Below are positions 1-9,700 of a stretch of DNA of 64,000 bases, in pieces (position 1 is the first letter of the stretch; each line of letters opens with the position of its first letter). Source of the stretch: Cytophagales bacterium (GTDB lineage: Bacteria > Bacteroidota > Bacteroidia > Cytophagales > Cyclobacteriaceae). Position numbers and translations under genes: made by a program. The notes under the pieces are model-generated. The model saw nothing but the letters and a program-made list of their open reading frames with translations. It was not told the DNA's origin and did not search any database. The stretch spans positions 310,001-374,000 of the forward strand of contig JAFLBR010000001.1 of NCBI GenBank assembly GCA_017303795.1. The letters run 5' to 3'.

Positions 1-2
1 AA

Positions 3-1373
3 GGCAACTTGAAAGCAGCAACACCCATTCACTTGCTGCCCTTCGATCATATTACGTTTCTGCTTTTTGATGATGATAAGCTATACTGTGGCACACAGCG
101 TGGAATCTGTGTTTACGAATTTTCGTCAGACCTTAAAATCAAATCACAAAAGTGGCTGAACAGAAACAATGGCCTTACTGGAATTGAGACTATCAACGAA
201 ACAGGATTTAAGCATGCTTCCGGGCAACTTTGGTTTGGCACAGTTGACGGATTGTTTAGATACGATACCAAAGAAAAATATCCGATTGTTCCCAAGCCAA
301 CATTATCCATTACTACTATTGAAGTTTCCGGATTATCAGACTCATTGCTGGTGCAAGGCTGGTTTGCAAAAGTTCCATCCATTTTGCCAACGCAATCATC
401 CACCATAAACTTCGGATTTAAAGCGGTGAGTTTATTAATGCCCGAAATGGTTCAGTATCAATATCGGCTTACAGGGCTTTCTGATAAGTGGTCTGCACCC
501 TCTGCTCAGAACAGCATTCGGTTTACAAACCTCGCTCCGGGAGATTATAATTTTGAAGTGCGGGCAGTAAATGAGGTGGGCGTTGAACTTGACCGCAAGT
601 CGATGGCTTTTCATATTTTAATTCCCTTTTGGCAAACATGGTGGTTTCGGGTGCTTGTTGTGGTTTTAATTTTAGTTCTGGTGTGGATCATTATCCGCTT
701 ACGAATCTCAAGTGCCATGAAACTGCAACTTCAGGTTGAAAAGCAGAACCGGCAAATGCGTAGGGAACTTGCAAAAGATTTTCATGATGAATTGGGCAAC
801 CACCTGGCCTCCATTATTTCTTTGCTTCAGGTTCTGAAAGTAAAAGCCACCACTATACCCGAAAGTTTGAACACTCAGTTTGCATCGTTGGATCGTCACG
901 CACAAGAACTTTTTTTTGGTACCAAAGACTTCATTGCATCAATTGATCCACAACACGAAACGCTGGAGTGGACGATACTTTACTTGCGTGATTTTGGCGA
1001 GCAACTTTATTCAGGAACATCAATCGCTTTTGGATTTGCATCCACCGAACCGTGGCAACAAACTTTACAGGTGCGCGCATACTTTTCGCGCCACTTAATT
1101 CTGATCTTTAAAGAGGCCATGACCAATGCACTGAAACATTCAGGTGCAACTGAGGTAGCGTTTTTTGTTTCAAAAGCCGGATCGGATCTTACTTTAAATA
1201 TTACTGACAATGGAAAGGGTTTTAATGAAGGCTCTGAAGCTGCTTCAGCAGTAGGTTTTAAAAGTATGCGGGAGAGGGCAAAGAAGATTGATGCCATGCT
1301 AATGATTCAATCCTCCGATAAGGGAACAACAATTACAATTAAAAAAGAAAACTATGCACATTGGGCAGGCTAA
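3..1373 (+). CDS. Sensor histidine kinase with Y_Y_Y domain (5' end outside window)
   Basis: Membrane sensor kinase of a two-component system, partial. The reading frame is open to the left edge, so the TTG at 9 is not the true start and the N-terminal beta-propeller (Reg_prop repeats) is mostly missing; one repeat-like piece ending in LWFGTVDGLFRYD remains. Counting from the codon at 9: a Y_Y_Y domain at about 130-205, one membrane helix at about 207-231, a HisKA_3-type dimerisation region with the phospho-accepting His259 in DFHDELGNHL, and a HATPase domain with N-box FKEAMTNALKHSG and G-box DNGKGF. The next gene, a NarL-type response regulator, overlaps it by 20 bp and is surely its partner. 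The signal sensed is unknown. Confidence 0.9.
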   Translation, partial: GNLKAATPIHLLPFDHITFLLFDDDKLYCGTQRGICVYEFSSDLKIKSQKWLNRNNGLTGIETINETGFKHASGQLWFGTVDGLFRYDTKEKYPIVPKPTLSITTIEVSGLSDSLLVQGWFAKVPSILPTQSSTINFGFKAVSLLMPEMVQYQYRLTGLSDKWSAPSAQNSIRFTNLAPGDYNFEVRAVNEVGVELDRKSMAFHILIPFWQTWWFRVLVVVLILVLVWIIIRLRISSAMKLQLQVEKQNRQMRRELAKDFHDELGNHLASIISLLQVLKVKATTIPESLNTQFASLDRHAQELFFGTKDFIASIDPQHETLEWTILYLRDFGEQLYSGTSIAFGFASTEPWQQTLQVRAYFSRHLILIFKEAMTNALKHSGATEVAFFVSKAGSDLTLNITDNGKGFNEGSEAASAVGFKSMRERAKKIDAMLMIQSSDKGTTITIKKENYAHWAG

Positions 1374-1989
1374 AGCGCGGGTGGTGATTGTAGAAGATAA
1401 TACAATTGTTCGGGAAGGTTTTGCTTTTCTGGTTTCATCCAATCCAAAATTTGTTGTGGTCAATACCTATGATCGGGCAGAAGATGCACTTCGAAATCTG
1501 GCTGATGATCAACCTGTGATTATGTTGATGGATATTGCCTTGCCGGGTATGAATGGAATTAAAGCTATTGCAGAGGTTAAAAAATTACGCCCGGCTGTGC
1601 ATATCCTGATTATCTCTGTGCACGAAGAAAGTGAAGTTGTATTTGAAGCATTATGTGCCGGTGCGATAGGTTATCTTACCAAGACTTCTAACTACGATCG
1701 GGTAACCACAGCGTTGGAGGAAATAATTAATGGCGGTTCGCCCATGAGTTCTCAGATTGCCCGCATGGTGGTTTCTTCTTTTGCCCGCAATCAACGTTCA
1801 CCTTTATCGCCACGCGAAACGGAGATTCTAACCGAACTGGCTACTGGGAAAAGTTATACCCGGATTGCCGATCAGTTGTTTTTGAGTAAGGATACCATTC
1901 GCACGCACATTAGAAATATTTATGCAAAACTTCAGGTTAGTTCTAAAGCCGATGCCATTGCCTTTGCAAAGTCAGAGCGCTTGATCTGA
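1354..1989 (+). CDS. NarL/FixJ-family response regulator
   Basis: DNA-binding response regulator of 211 residues. The receiver domain covers about 9-125: acidic pair E14/D15, phospho-acceptor D60 in MLMDIALPG, S88 and K110 complete the active site. A LuxR-type helix-turn-helix follows at about 150-211, with the conserved start LSPRETEIL and recognition helix near SKDTIRTHIRNIY. It overlaps the preceding kinase gene by 20 bp, a typical translationally coupled pair. The target genes cannot be told from the window. No in-frame ATG nearer the receiver core fits better, so this start is kept. Confidence 0.93.
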   Translation: MHIGQAKARVVIVEDNTIVREGFAFLVSSNPKFVVVNTYDRAEDALRNLADDQPVIMLMDIALPGMNGIKAIAEVKKLRPAVHILIISVHEESEVVFEALCAGAIGYLTKTSNYDRVTTALEEIINGGSPMSSQIARMVVSSFARNQRSPLSPRETEILTELATGKSYTRIADQLFLSKDTIRTHIRNIYAKLQVSSKADAIAFAKSERLI

Positions 1990-2149
1990 TTCGAAAATCT
2001 GAACTGAAAATACGTCAGAATGGGTGATAGATGCCCCTGTTTAATTCATCAATCTTGTACCGTAGCTTGATGAGCAGAAACTTTTTCATCATACTGAAAT
2101 GGTTTAGGTATGAATGTTTCTTAATAGCAGTTTCTAGGAGAGCCAACAG

Positions 2150-2177
2150 AAAGACTCTCAGACGGAGGGTCTTTTTT
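2150..2177 (+). terminator. Rho-independent terminator after the kinase/regulator pair
   Basis: The 10-base arms AAAGACTCTC and GAGGGTCTTT pair with one G-T wobble around a 5-nt loop, followed by a run of T. It lies 160 nt past the response-regulator stop. The stretch 1990-2228 holds no convincing gene; it is either a long 3' UTR or a small RNA ending at this hairpin. Confidence 0.7.
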
Positions 2178-2228
2178 CATTTAATTCTTGCAATAGCTTA
2201 CTTGATAGGAGTTAGTAAACAACATTTT

Positions 2229-3155
2229 TCACAGATAGTCTGAAGTCCATCCAAAATGATTTGTAAGCACATGTTTTTTTTGCGAAACAACATACTCTGC
2301 AAAAGCTTTGGCCACAGGCGAAAATTTCTTTCCCTTTACCCAGATTAATTGCCAGGTTGATTGAATGGGTAAACCTTTTACAGAGATAAGTTGTAGTTCG
2401 CCATGGATCACTTCCGAACGAATTCCGATTAATGGCATAATGGAATACCCAAGACCAGCCAGCACGGCTTGTTTAACAGCTTCGTTTGAGGTGAGCTCCA
2501 TTTTTTTTCGCACCCGGATATTGTATTTGTTAAAAAACCGCTCCATTGTTTGGCGGGTTCCGGAACCTTGCTCGCGGAAAATGAGCGGTAATCGTTCAAA
2601 GATTTTTTTATCGGTAATTGTTTTTTTTAACGGTGTTTGTTTACCGCCAACCAAATAAAGTTGATTGGGCATCAGTTCAATTTTTTCTACCTGAATGGTG
2701 TCTGGTAAAATAGAGACGAGTGAAAAATCTACTTCGTTTTTTTCCAGGCTTTCAATTACTCGTGCTTTATTAGTTACATCTAAAACAACTTCAATGTCAG
2801 GATTTTTTTGAAGAAACTCCGATAGGATATAGGGAATTACATATTTGCCGGTTGATACAACAGAAATCTTTAGCCGCCCCGAAAGTTTACCATGATATGC
2901 AGTTGTTTTGTGTTCAATGGCTTGTACTTCTTGTAAGATGCGCTCGGCAGCAGCAGCAATCTCTTGTCCAAATTCGGTAACAAAAAGTTTTCTGCCCACC
3001 ACCTCGGTTAGCGGAATAGAGAATTGATCCTGAAAATTTTTTAACTGTATCGAAACTGCCGGTTGGGTTAAGTGCAGCTCTTCGGAAGCTTTGGTAATGC
3101 TTTGATACTGTGCTACATGAAGAAATACCTGCAACTGATGAAGGGTATATTTCAT
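2229..3155 (-). CDS. LysR-family transcriptional regulator
   Basis: LysR-type regulator of 308 residues. The N-terminal winged helix-turn-helix (residues 1-62) has the family signature with ASEELHLTQPAVSIQLKNF. The rest is the two-lobed periplasmic-binding-like effector domain, starting near LKISVVSTGKYVIP. It is divergent from the isocitrate dehydrogenase gene across about 84 bp that contain an AT-rich dyad, the usual layout for a LysR regulator of its neighbour. Overall style resembles the CysB/CbbR branch. With a bicarbonate transporter two genes away, an inorganic-carbon or 2-oxoglutarate signal is a reasonable guess, but the ligand cannot be read from the sequence. Confidence 0.92.
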   Translation of the reverse strand: MKYTLHQLQVFLHVAQYQSITKASEELHLTQPAVSIQLKNFQDQFSIPLTEVVGRKLFVTEFGQEIAAAAERILQEVQAIEHKTTAYHGKLSGRLKISVVSTGKYVIPYILSEFLQKNPDIEVVLDVTNKARVIESLEKNEVDFSLVSILPDTIQVEKIELMPNQLYLVGGKQTPLKKTITDKKIFERLPLIFREQGSGTRQTMERFFNKYNIRVRKKMELTSNEAVKQAVLAGLGYSIMPLIGIRSEVIHGELQLISVKGLPIQSTWQLIWVKGKKFSPVAKAFAEYVVSQKKHVLTNHFGWTSDYL

Positions 3156-3158
3156 AAA

Positions 3159-3188
3159 TTATTTTTATGATAAGTATAATAAAAATAA
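3159..3188. promoter_or_regulatory. AT-rich dyad between lysR and icd, likely LysR operator
   Basis: A perfect inverted repeat TTATTTTTAT / ATAAAAATAA with a 10-bp spacer lies just upstream of the lysR start and 52 bp upstream of the icd ATG. LysR proteins usually bind such dyads between divergent genes. The assignment rests on position and symmetry only. Confidence 0.5.
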
Positions 3189-3239
3189 ATAAAAATTTAT
3201 GATTTTGATGTATCAGTTTTGCGATCAAATGAAAAAACT

Positions 3240-4673
3240 ATGCAACGCATAACAATCGCAAAAGGAGATGGCATTGGTCCAGAGATTATGGAAGCAACAC
3301 TTCGCATTATTTTGGCGGCTGGCGCAAAAATAGAAGTGGACGAAATTGAAGTAGGTGAAAAAGTTTATCTGGCAGGTAATACAGCCGGTATTGCTAAAGA
3401 AGCCTGGGATGTTATCCGGAAGAACAAAGTTTTTCTGAAAGCCCCGATAACCACACCGCAAGGTGGCGGTTACAAAAGTTTAAATGTAACCACGCGGAAA
3501 TTTCTGGGTTTGTATTCCAACGTGCGTCCTTGCCGCAGCTTTCATCCCTTTGTAAAAACCAAACATCCCATTATGGATATTGTGATCATTCGTGAAAACG
3601 AAGAAGATCTGTATGCAGGTATTGAACATCAGCAAACCGATGAAGTAGTGCAGTGTTTAAAGCTGATTAGCAGACCAGGCTGTGAAAGGATAGTGCGGTA
3701 TGCCTTTGAATATGCAAAACAATATGGACGAAAGAAGGTAACCTGCTTTACGAAGGATAATATCATGAAGCAAACGGATGGCTTGTTCCATGCCGTGTTT
3801 GATGAGATAGGTGCGGAATATCCGGAGTTAGAAAAGGAACATTGGATAATCGATATAGGGGCTGCAAAGATGGCCGATACTCCAGAAGCTTTCGATGTAA
3901 TTGTAATGCCAAACTTGTATGGCGATGTGCTTTCGGATGTAGCGGCTCAGATTGCCGGGTCGGTTGGTCTGGCAGGTTCGGCAAACATTGGTGAAGAATG
4001 TTCTATGTTCGAGGCGATACATGGTTCGGCTCCTCGTAGAGCAGGACAAAATCTGGCTAATCCATCTGGTTTATTGCAAGGAGCCATTCTCATGCTCAAT
4101 CATCTTGGGCAAACTGATGTTGCCGAGATTGTTCAAAACGCCTGGCTTAAAACTATTGAAGACGGTATTCATACTTACGATATCTATAAAGAAGGTGTTA
4201 GCAAGCAGAAGGTTGGCACGCGCGAGTTTGCTGATGCTGTAATAGCTAATCTGAATAAGAAGCCAACGGTACTCGCACCAGTTAGTTATGCCAGCGGTCA
4301 GGCACTTAAACTTCCTCCGTACAAACGCAAGCCTGCTGCAAAAAAGGAATTGGTTGGTGTTGATGTATTTGTTCATTGGCCGGGTACGGATGCCAATGAA
4401 CTTGCTAAACACATGGCAGAGCTGGGTGATAAAGAAGTAACGCTTTCTATGATTACAAACCGAGGAATCAAAGTCTGGCCCGATGGGTTTAAAGAAACTT
4501 TCTGTACCGACCATTGGCGCTGCCGGTTTAAACCAGCTTCAGGTATACTTCACAAATCTCAAATTGTGCGGCTTCTTACTAAAACAATAGATAAGAACAT
4601 CGATACTATTAAAACCGAGAACCTGTATGCTTTTGATGGAAAGCCTGCATACTCACTTGGGCAGGGTCAATAA
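3240..4673 (+). CDS. icd: NADP-type isocitrate dehydrogenase (Thermus/Rickettsia type)
   Basis: Oxidative decarboxylation of isocitrate to 2-oxoglutarate and CO2 in the TCA cycle, cytoplasmic. The frame opens at a TTG at 3219, but the ATG at 3240 gives the conserved N-terminus QRITIAKGDGIGPE, so I place the start there (477 residues). The catalytic core (about 1-330) holds the substrate motif with YSNVRP, the block RENEEDLYAGIEH, and the nucleotide-side block PNLYGDVLSD. The extra C-terminal region of about 140 residues, ending near residue 477, is the mark of the long Thermus thermophilus/Rickettsia form and is absent from E. coli Icd. Cofactor choice (NADP) is inferred from family. The next gene follows after 26 bp. 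Confidence 0.93.
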   Translation: MQRITIAKGDGIGPEIMEATLRIILAAGAKIEVDEIEVGEKVYLAGNTAGIAKEAWDVIRKNKVFLKAPITTPQGGGYKSLNVTTRKFLGLYSNVRPCRSFHPFVKTKHPIMDIVIIRENEEDLYAGIEHQQTDEVVQCLKLISRPGCERIVRYAFEYAKQYGRKKVTCFTKDNIMKQTDGLFHAVFDEIGAEYPELEKEHWIIDIGAAKMADTPEAFDVIVMPNLYGDVLSDVAAQIAGSVGLAGSANIGEECSMFEAIHGSAPRRAGQNLANPSGLLQGAILMLNHLGQTDVAEIVQNAWLKTIEDGIHTYDIYKEGVSKQKVGTREFADAVIANLNKKPTVLAPVSYASGQALKLPPYKRKPAAKKELVGVDVFVHWPGTDANELAKHMAELGDKEVTLSMITNRGIKVWPDGFKETFCTDHWRCRFKPASGILHKSQIVRLLTKTIDKNIDTIKTENLYAFDGKPAYSLGQGQ

Positions 4674-4699
4674 CATCTAAAAAATTAATCAACAATAAA

Positions 4700-4978
4700 A
4701 TGAAGAAGCCACATACATTTAAATTGATCAATGGCAAGTTTGCCGCACAGGATGTTCGCAAGATTTTAATGGAAATGATTCAGAGTAAAATCAACTTCCA
4801 CATGCGCGAGATGCACGGTATGGAAGAACGCGGAGATGGTAGCCTCACTCATTCTGCAAAACGAATAGCACAATTAAGAAAAACAGCTGAAACACTCAAG
4901 AAAGTGTTGACCAAGGCTGAAGCGAAAGGTGCAAACCTTAAAATTTCTGCTCAGGTAGAAATCGAATTTCTGGGTTAG
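4700..4978 (+). CDS. Small conserved-looking protein of unknown function
   Basis: A 92-residue protein with no signal peptide or membrane segment. It is predicted to be largely helical and basic, with a central stretch rich in Lys, Arg, Glu and Met (MREMHGMEERGDGS) and a beta-like end KISAQVEIEFLG. I do not recognise a family. It begins 26 bp after icd on the same strand, so it is probably co-transcribed and may act near isocitrate dehydrogenase or carbon metabolism; that is only inference from position. Confidence 0.7.
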   Translation: MKKPHTFKLINGKFAAQDVRKILMEMIQSKINFHMREMHGMEERGDGSLTHSAKRIAQLRKTAETLKKVLTKAEAKGANLKISAQVEIEFLG

Positions 4979-4996
4979 ATGAGGTTTTTTTTGAAA

Positions 4997-5028
4997 GACT
5001 TTTATTCAGAGCAGTCTGAGTAAAAGTC
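4997..5028 (+). terminator. Strong hairpin after the icd operon
   Basis: A 14-bp stem with one G-T wobble and a 4-nt GCAG loop lies 18 nt past the stop of the 92-residue gene. There is no T-tract on the + side, so it could be a terminator, an RNA-stabilising hairpin or part of the SbtA leader. Confidence 0.45.
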
Positions 5029-5069
5029 ATTCTGTGCTGTTAATCAAAATGTAAACCTTTATTTATCAA

Positions 5070-6023
5070 ATGAATTTTGAATTAGTTTTAGATAATCTGA
5101 CCAATCCAGCTTTACTTTTTTTTGCACTAGGTGTTTTAGCGGTAAGATTAAAAAGTGATTTGGAGATACCCCCAAATTCATCAAAGTTTATTTCACTCTA
5201 TCTTTTGTTTTCAATTGGATTTAAAGGCGGACAAGAATTGGCGCATAGCCAATTTTCATGGACAATTATCTGGTCTATCTTTTTTGGTGTTGCTGTTGCC
5301 TGTGTCATTCCACTTTACACTTTTTACATTCTGAAACGCAGGCTATCTATTGCAGATGCCGGTGCAATTGCGGCAGCCTATGGTTCAGTTAGTGCTGTTA
5401 CTTTTGTTACGGCTGTGTCGTTTTTAGAAATTCAGCAGATTACGTTTGGTGGGCACATGGTAGCCGTAATGGCCTTAATGGAAGCACCGGCTATTATAAT
5501 CGGTGTAATTTTAATTCGGTTTTATTCGGGTAACCAAACAGAAGTCCGGCTTCGTACGGTTATAAAGCATTCGTTTACCAACGGTAGTGTGTTAATGATT
5601 GTAGGCAGTCTGGTTATTGGCTGGTTGGCCAGCGATCAGCAGGCACAGGGAATCAAACCCTTCACAACCGACATCTTCAAAGGATTTCTTGCCATCTTTT
5701 TGTTGGATATGGGTGTGGTGAGTGGCCGAAAGCTGGAAGATTTTTTTAAGTCGGGTAAGTTTATTACTGTGTTTGCATTACTTATTCCATTACTAAATGG
5801 AATTTTAGTTGCGTGGTTAAGCGGGATGATTACCACCGATGTGGGCAACCGGTTTATCTTTGCTGTGCTGGCAGCCAGTGCTTCTTATATTGCGGTACCT
5901 GCGGCCATGAAGATTGCAGCACCGCAAGCAAACCCCGGAATTTTTTTACCGATGACATTGGTGGTAACCTTTCCGTTCAACATCACTTTAGGAATGCCCA
6001 TTTATCTATCGATTATTAATTGA
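5070..6023 (+). CDS. Sodium-dependent bicarbonate transporter family (SbtA-like)
   Basis: Integral inner-membrane protein of 317 residues with about ten hydrophobic helices. It matches the Sbt_1 (formerly DUF897) family: the N-terminal half includes NPALLFFALGVLAVRLKSDLE and the glycine-rich segment AGAIAAAYGSVSAVTF, and the second half repeats the fold. Cyanobacterial SbtA takes up bicarbonate with Na+. Substrate in this heterotroph is inferred; it may feed anaplerotic carboxylation. It follows icd and the small gene on the same strand with a 91-bp gap that contains a hairpin, so it may have its own promoter. Length is typical for the non-cyanobacterial members. No SbtB/PII-like partner is adjacent. 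Confidence 0.85.
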   Translation: MNFELVLDNLTNPALLFFALGVLAVRLKSDLEIPPNSSKFISLYLLFSIGFKGGQELAHSQFSWTIIWSIFFGVAVACVIPLYTFYILKRRLSIADAGAIAAAYGSVSAVTFVTAVSFLEIQQITFGGHMVAVMALMEAPAIIIGVILIRFYSGNQTEVRLRTVIKHSFTNGSVLMIVGSLVIGWLASDQQAQGIKPFTTDIFKGFLAIFLLDMGVVSGRKLEDFFKSGKFITVFALLIPLLNGILVAWLSGMITTDVGNRFIFAVLAASASYIAVPAAMKIAAPQANPGIFLPMTLVVTFPFNITLGMPIYLSIIN

Positions 6024-6029
6024 CCTGAC

Positions 6030-6671
6030 TTAACGGATATCAAACAACTTCTTAATAGATGAAACTATACTTGTAGCGAGCACCGCTCCAAGTGTGGCCA
6101 GGAAAATATCTTTCTGCGCATCCCAGATGTCGCCTTGCGTACCCAGATAAGCATCGCCTTGTGCAGGGAAGAATACATCGGCCACAGCCCATTCAATCAA
6201 TTCATAAAAGCCACTTATGGATAAAGTAATTTCGATGGGTAAAACCCACGCCACCCAAACCGGAAAGCGAAGCCAGCTTAAAAACATTTCGCGCATGGGG
6301 TAGGCCAGCAGAAATCCAAAACTAAAGTGAACAATGCGATCGTAATGGTTGCGTTTCAAATCGAAAGTTTCCATTAGCCAATAGCCAAACGGATTTTCGG
6401 CATAGGTGTATTTGGAACCATACACATGCAGGCATAGATATACACAAATAAGCAGGTAGCTTAAATCACTAAACTGATATTTTTTAAATGTAAAAATCAG
6501 GAAGCCCAAAAAGATAAACACCAGCGCGTTTTCTAAAATCCAGTTACTGAAATCGGTAGTACCCACCAGCGTGGAGCCCCACACTACTGCAAAGACTAAA
6601 AGGAATAACTGTAGCCACCTATTGCTCTTAAGTGGCGTTTTGGTTGGTGAGATTGCTATTGTGAAGGGCAT
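6030..6671 (-). CDS. DUF2238 (YjdF-like) membrane protein
   Basis: Integral membrane protein of 213 residues with about six helices. Two family hallmarks are visible: NHYDRIVHFSFGFLLAYPMR near the middle, and YELIEWAVADVFFP followed by GDAYLGTQGDIWDAQKD in the C-terminal part. Both carry charged residues inside membrane segments, which suggests an ion or metal site. The function of DUF2238/YjdF proteins is not established. It is convergent with the SbtA gene (6-bp gap) and lies downstream of the efflux operon on the same strand, separated by a palindrome. Confidence 0.85.
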   Translation of the reverse strand: MPFTIAISPTKTPLKSNRWLQLFLLVFAVVWGSTLVGTTDFSNWILENALVFIFLGFLIFTFKKYQFSDLSYLLICVYLCLHVYGSKYTYAENPFGYWLMETFDLKRNHYDRIVHFSFGFLLAYPMREMFLSWLRFPVWVAWVLPIEITLSISGFYELIEWAVADVFFPAQGDAYLGTQGDIWDAQKDIFLATLGAVLATSIVSSIKKLFDIR

Positions 6672-6674
6672 AGG

Positions 6675-6728
6675 TTTCAGGTTAAGGATTTGAGATTCTG
6701 TTTAAAAATCTCAAATCCCGAACTGAAA
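6675..6728. repeat. Long imperfect palindrome between RND gene and DUF2238 gene
   Basis: Core perfect 12-bp stem GGATTTGAGATT / AATCTCAAATCC (6686-6697 and 6707-6718), extended by the outer arms TTTCAG / CTGAAA. There is no T-tract. It lies after the RND permease stop and directly before the DUF2238 start, so it may act as a 3'-end stabilising hairpin, a terminator or a REP-like element. Confidence 0.6.
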
Positions 6729-6747
6729 TCAAAATTCAATTTGATTA

Positions 6748-9700
6748 CTATTTTTCAATACGCGGTGGAATAAGTTTATAAACCACCGGAGTAACCACAC
6801 GCGAGAGCAGGGTAGAACTAATCAATCCACCAATTAATACAATAGCAAGTGGCGATATTAATGGATTGGATGAGAGGGCAATCGGCAGCAAGCCGCCAAT
6901 GGCCGTCATAGAAGTAAGGATGATTGGCAGAAAGCGAACTTCACCGGCTTCGCGGATAGCATCTTCCAATGATTTGCCCTGCTGGCGAAGTTGATTGGTA
7001 AAATCAACCAGCAAGATTGTGTTCTTCACTTCAATCCCCGCAAGGGCAATTAACCCGATAATAGCTACGAATGAAAGTGAGTTGCCTGTGAGTAATAATG
7101 CTAACACGGCACCGACCACACCAAGTGGAATTACGGATAATACAATCAATGTGCTTTTGAATGTGCGAAACTCCAGAATAAGCACCGCAATAAACAAGAA
7201 GATAGTTACAATGATTACACTTTCAAATCCGCCAAATGATTCTTGTCGGCTTTCCACTTCGCCACCCATGCCATAACTGTAACCAGCAGGGAGTTGTATA
7301 GCATCCATTTGTTCAATAACATCGGTTACCACATTACCCACCAGAAAGTTTTTATCTACAAAAGCGGTTAGCGAGATCATGCGTACTTTATCGTAGTGAT
7401 TAATACTTAAAGGCGAAGACTCTAGTTTTAATTCGGCTAGTTGGGTAAGCGGTACGGCACGTCCTTGGTTATTAGTGACATAAATGTTTTGAAGGGCATC
7501 TAATGTTGGTGTACCTGTTTTACTTTTCGTGAGGATGATGTCAATATCGTCTCCGGTTTCGTCAGAAAATTTACCGAGGTTGAGCCCGGCAACAGCTAAC
7601 CGTACCGTACGATCAATAGCCAAGGTGGAAACGCCAAGCATTTGGGCCTTCTCTTTATTGATGTCCACTTTAATATCGGACTTCAAATGCATAACCGGAT
7701 TGGTGATATAAATAGTACCCGGAGTTTTTTCAAGAAGTGTTTCTACACGCGTGGCCAATGTGCGCAGGGTATCCAGGTTTTCTCCGAATAAACGAACCTC
7801 CACCGGTGCATTAATGGGTGGGCCTTGTTCAAAGTTTTTCACTTCAACTTTTGCCCCCGGATAGGGAGTCCAAGCAGTTCTGAGTTTTTCAATCAGTTTT
7901 AGTTTTTCTTCAGCTGGAGTTTCTTCATTCAATTGAACAAAAATTTGCGTGTAGTCGGTGCGTTCGTTTTCAGGAATAACATTATAATAAATTCGTGGAT
8001 TGCCCTTGCCTACATTGGTTGCATAATACTTTACTTGTTTGTGAAGCGATAATTCGTGTTCTACTTTTTTAGTGATGCTGTCCGTAAAGGCAAGATTAGA
8101 TTGTAGTGGCGTTGTAATCTCCACCATAAACTGTGGCTTTTCGCTTGCCGGAAATAAACTGAACCCAATGATAGGGAATAATTGTAATGATGCGAGGAAA
8201 ACAATTAAAGCAACAGCCACTGTCCACCACGGTTTTGCCAACGCCTTATCTAATAGCTTTGAATAACTGCCATGAATTACTTTCTTAAGCGCACGCATAA
8301 ACATATTTCCGTCAGGATGGCCATGATTTTCTTTCAACAATCGGCTGGATAAAAATGGAATGATGGTTAACGAGACCAACATAGAGGCCAGTACAGATGT
8401 AATCACACCCATGGGTAGACTGCGGATAAATTCGCCTGCGCCTTCTGGTAAAAATACCAACGGGAGAAATGCGATAATGAGTGTGGCGGTGCAGCCTACT
8501 ACTGCCAATCCAATTTGCTGTGTGGCTTTTAAGGTAGCTTCTAACCGACTATGGCCATCACGCATCCAGCGCTCAATATTTTCTACTACTACAATACTAT
8601 CATCCACCAGTAAACCTAGCGCCACTACAAGCCCAACAATACTCAATTGATTCAAGTTATAGCCAAGTGCGTTCATTAAAACAATTCCAATGGCCAGCGA
8701 TAATGGAATTGAAATCATAACAATAAGAGCTGCTCGTTGCCCTAAGGGTAATAATGTAATGGCCACTAACAAAATGGCTAACATAAAATCAAATCCAAGT
8801 CCACTCAAGCGTTTATTTACATTATCAGCCTGATCGAAGTGATGCACCAGATCGATATTGGCGGGTAATCGTTTTTCGAAATCGGCAATAGCTTGCTTAT
8901 ATACTTTTTGAATTTTAGTAATGTTCTCGCCTTGTTTTTGCGCTGCCGTTACAAAAACACTTCGGTAGCCGTTGAGTCGGGTAATGTGTGTCTCGTCTTC
9001 AAATGACGGATACACATCGGCTACATCGCCCAATAAGATATTCTTATTGTTAGCCGAATACACAATGGTATTTTTTATTTCGGTGTGATTGGTATAGTTA
9101 CCACTGGTTTTTATGTTGAAGGATTTTGTGCCGGCATTTACATTACCTCCGGGTATGTTGGCAATTTCATTTTGCAGTGTTCCTATTACTGCTTCGGTTG
9201 GAATGCGCATCTGCGCCAGCTTTTCTAATTTTAGATCAATACGAACAATTTTTTCAGGCAGTCCGTGTATCTGAACTTTTTTAAGTGATTTTACCTGCTC
9301 TAATACTTCCTGCAAATCTTCCGCATACTTCTTTAAGCTTTCACGCGAGGCATTTTCTGACACCAATGCAATCTGAATTACATTTACATCGGAAGGTGTT
9401 ACTTTTCGGACTTCAATACTGGCAATGTTTTGTGGTAACTCATCACGCAGCGCATTTACTTCGCGTACCAACTCAGAATACTTCTCATCTACATCGCTCT
9501 CGTATTTATATTCTACAAAAAGTACAGCCACACCATCGCTGATGGTAGTTTTAATCCGCTTCAAATCTTCCAGTTCCGAGATTACGCGCTCTAATGGCTC
9601 CACTACAAGTTCTTCCATGTCTTTCGGGCTGGTGCCCGGATACACCACCACAATTGGAAACTGCGGTGCATTTAGTTCAGGATCTTCTGAACGCGGCATG

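Noticed and set aside
2031-2243. 70-residue open frame after the response regulator
   Set aside because: It runs across the terminator at 2150-2177, has an unnatural residue mix and no start context.
4071-4514. 147-residue open frame opposite icd
   Set aside because: Antisense shadow of the conserved C-terminal part of isocitrate dehydrogenase.
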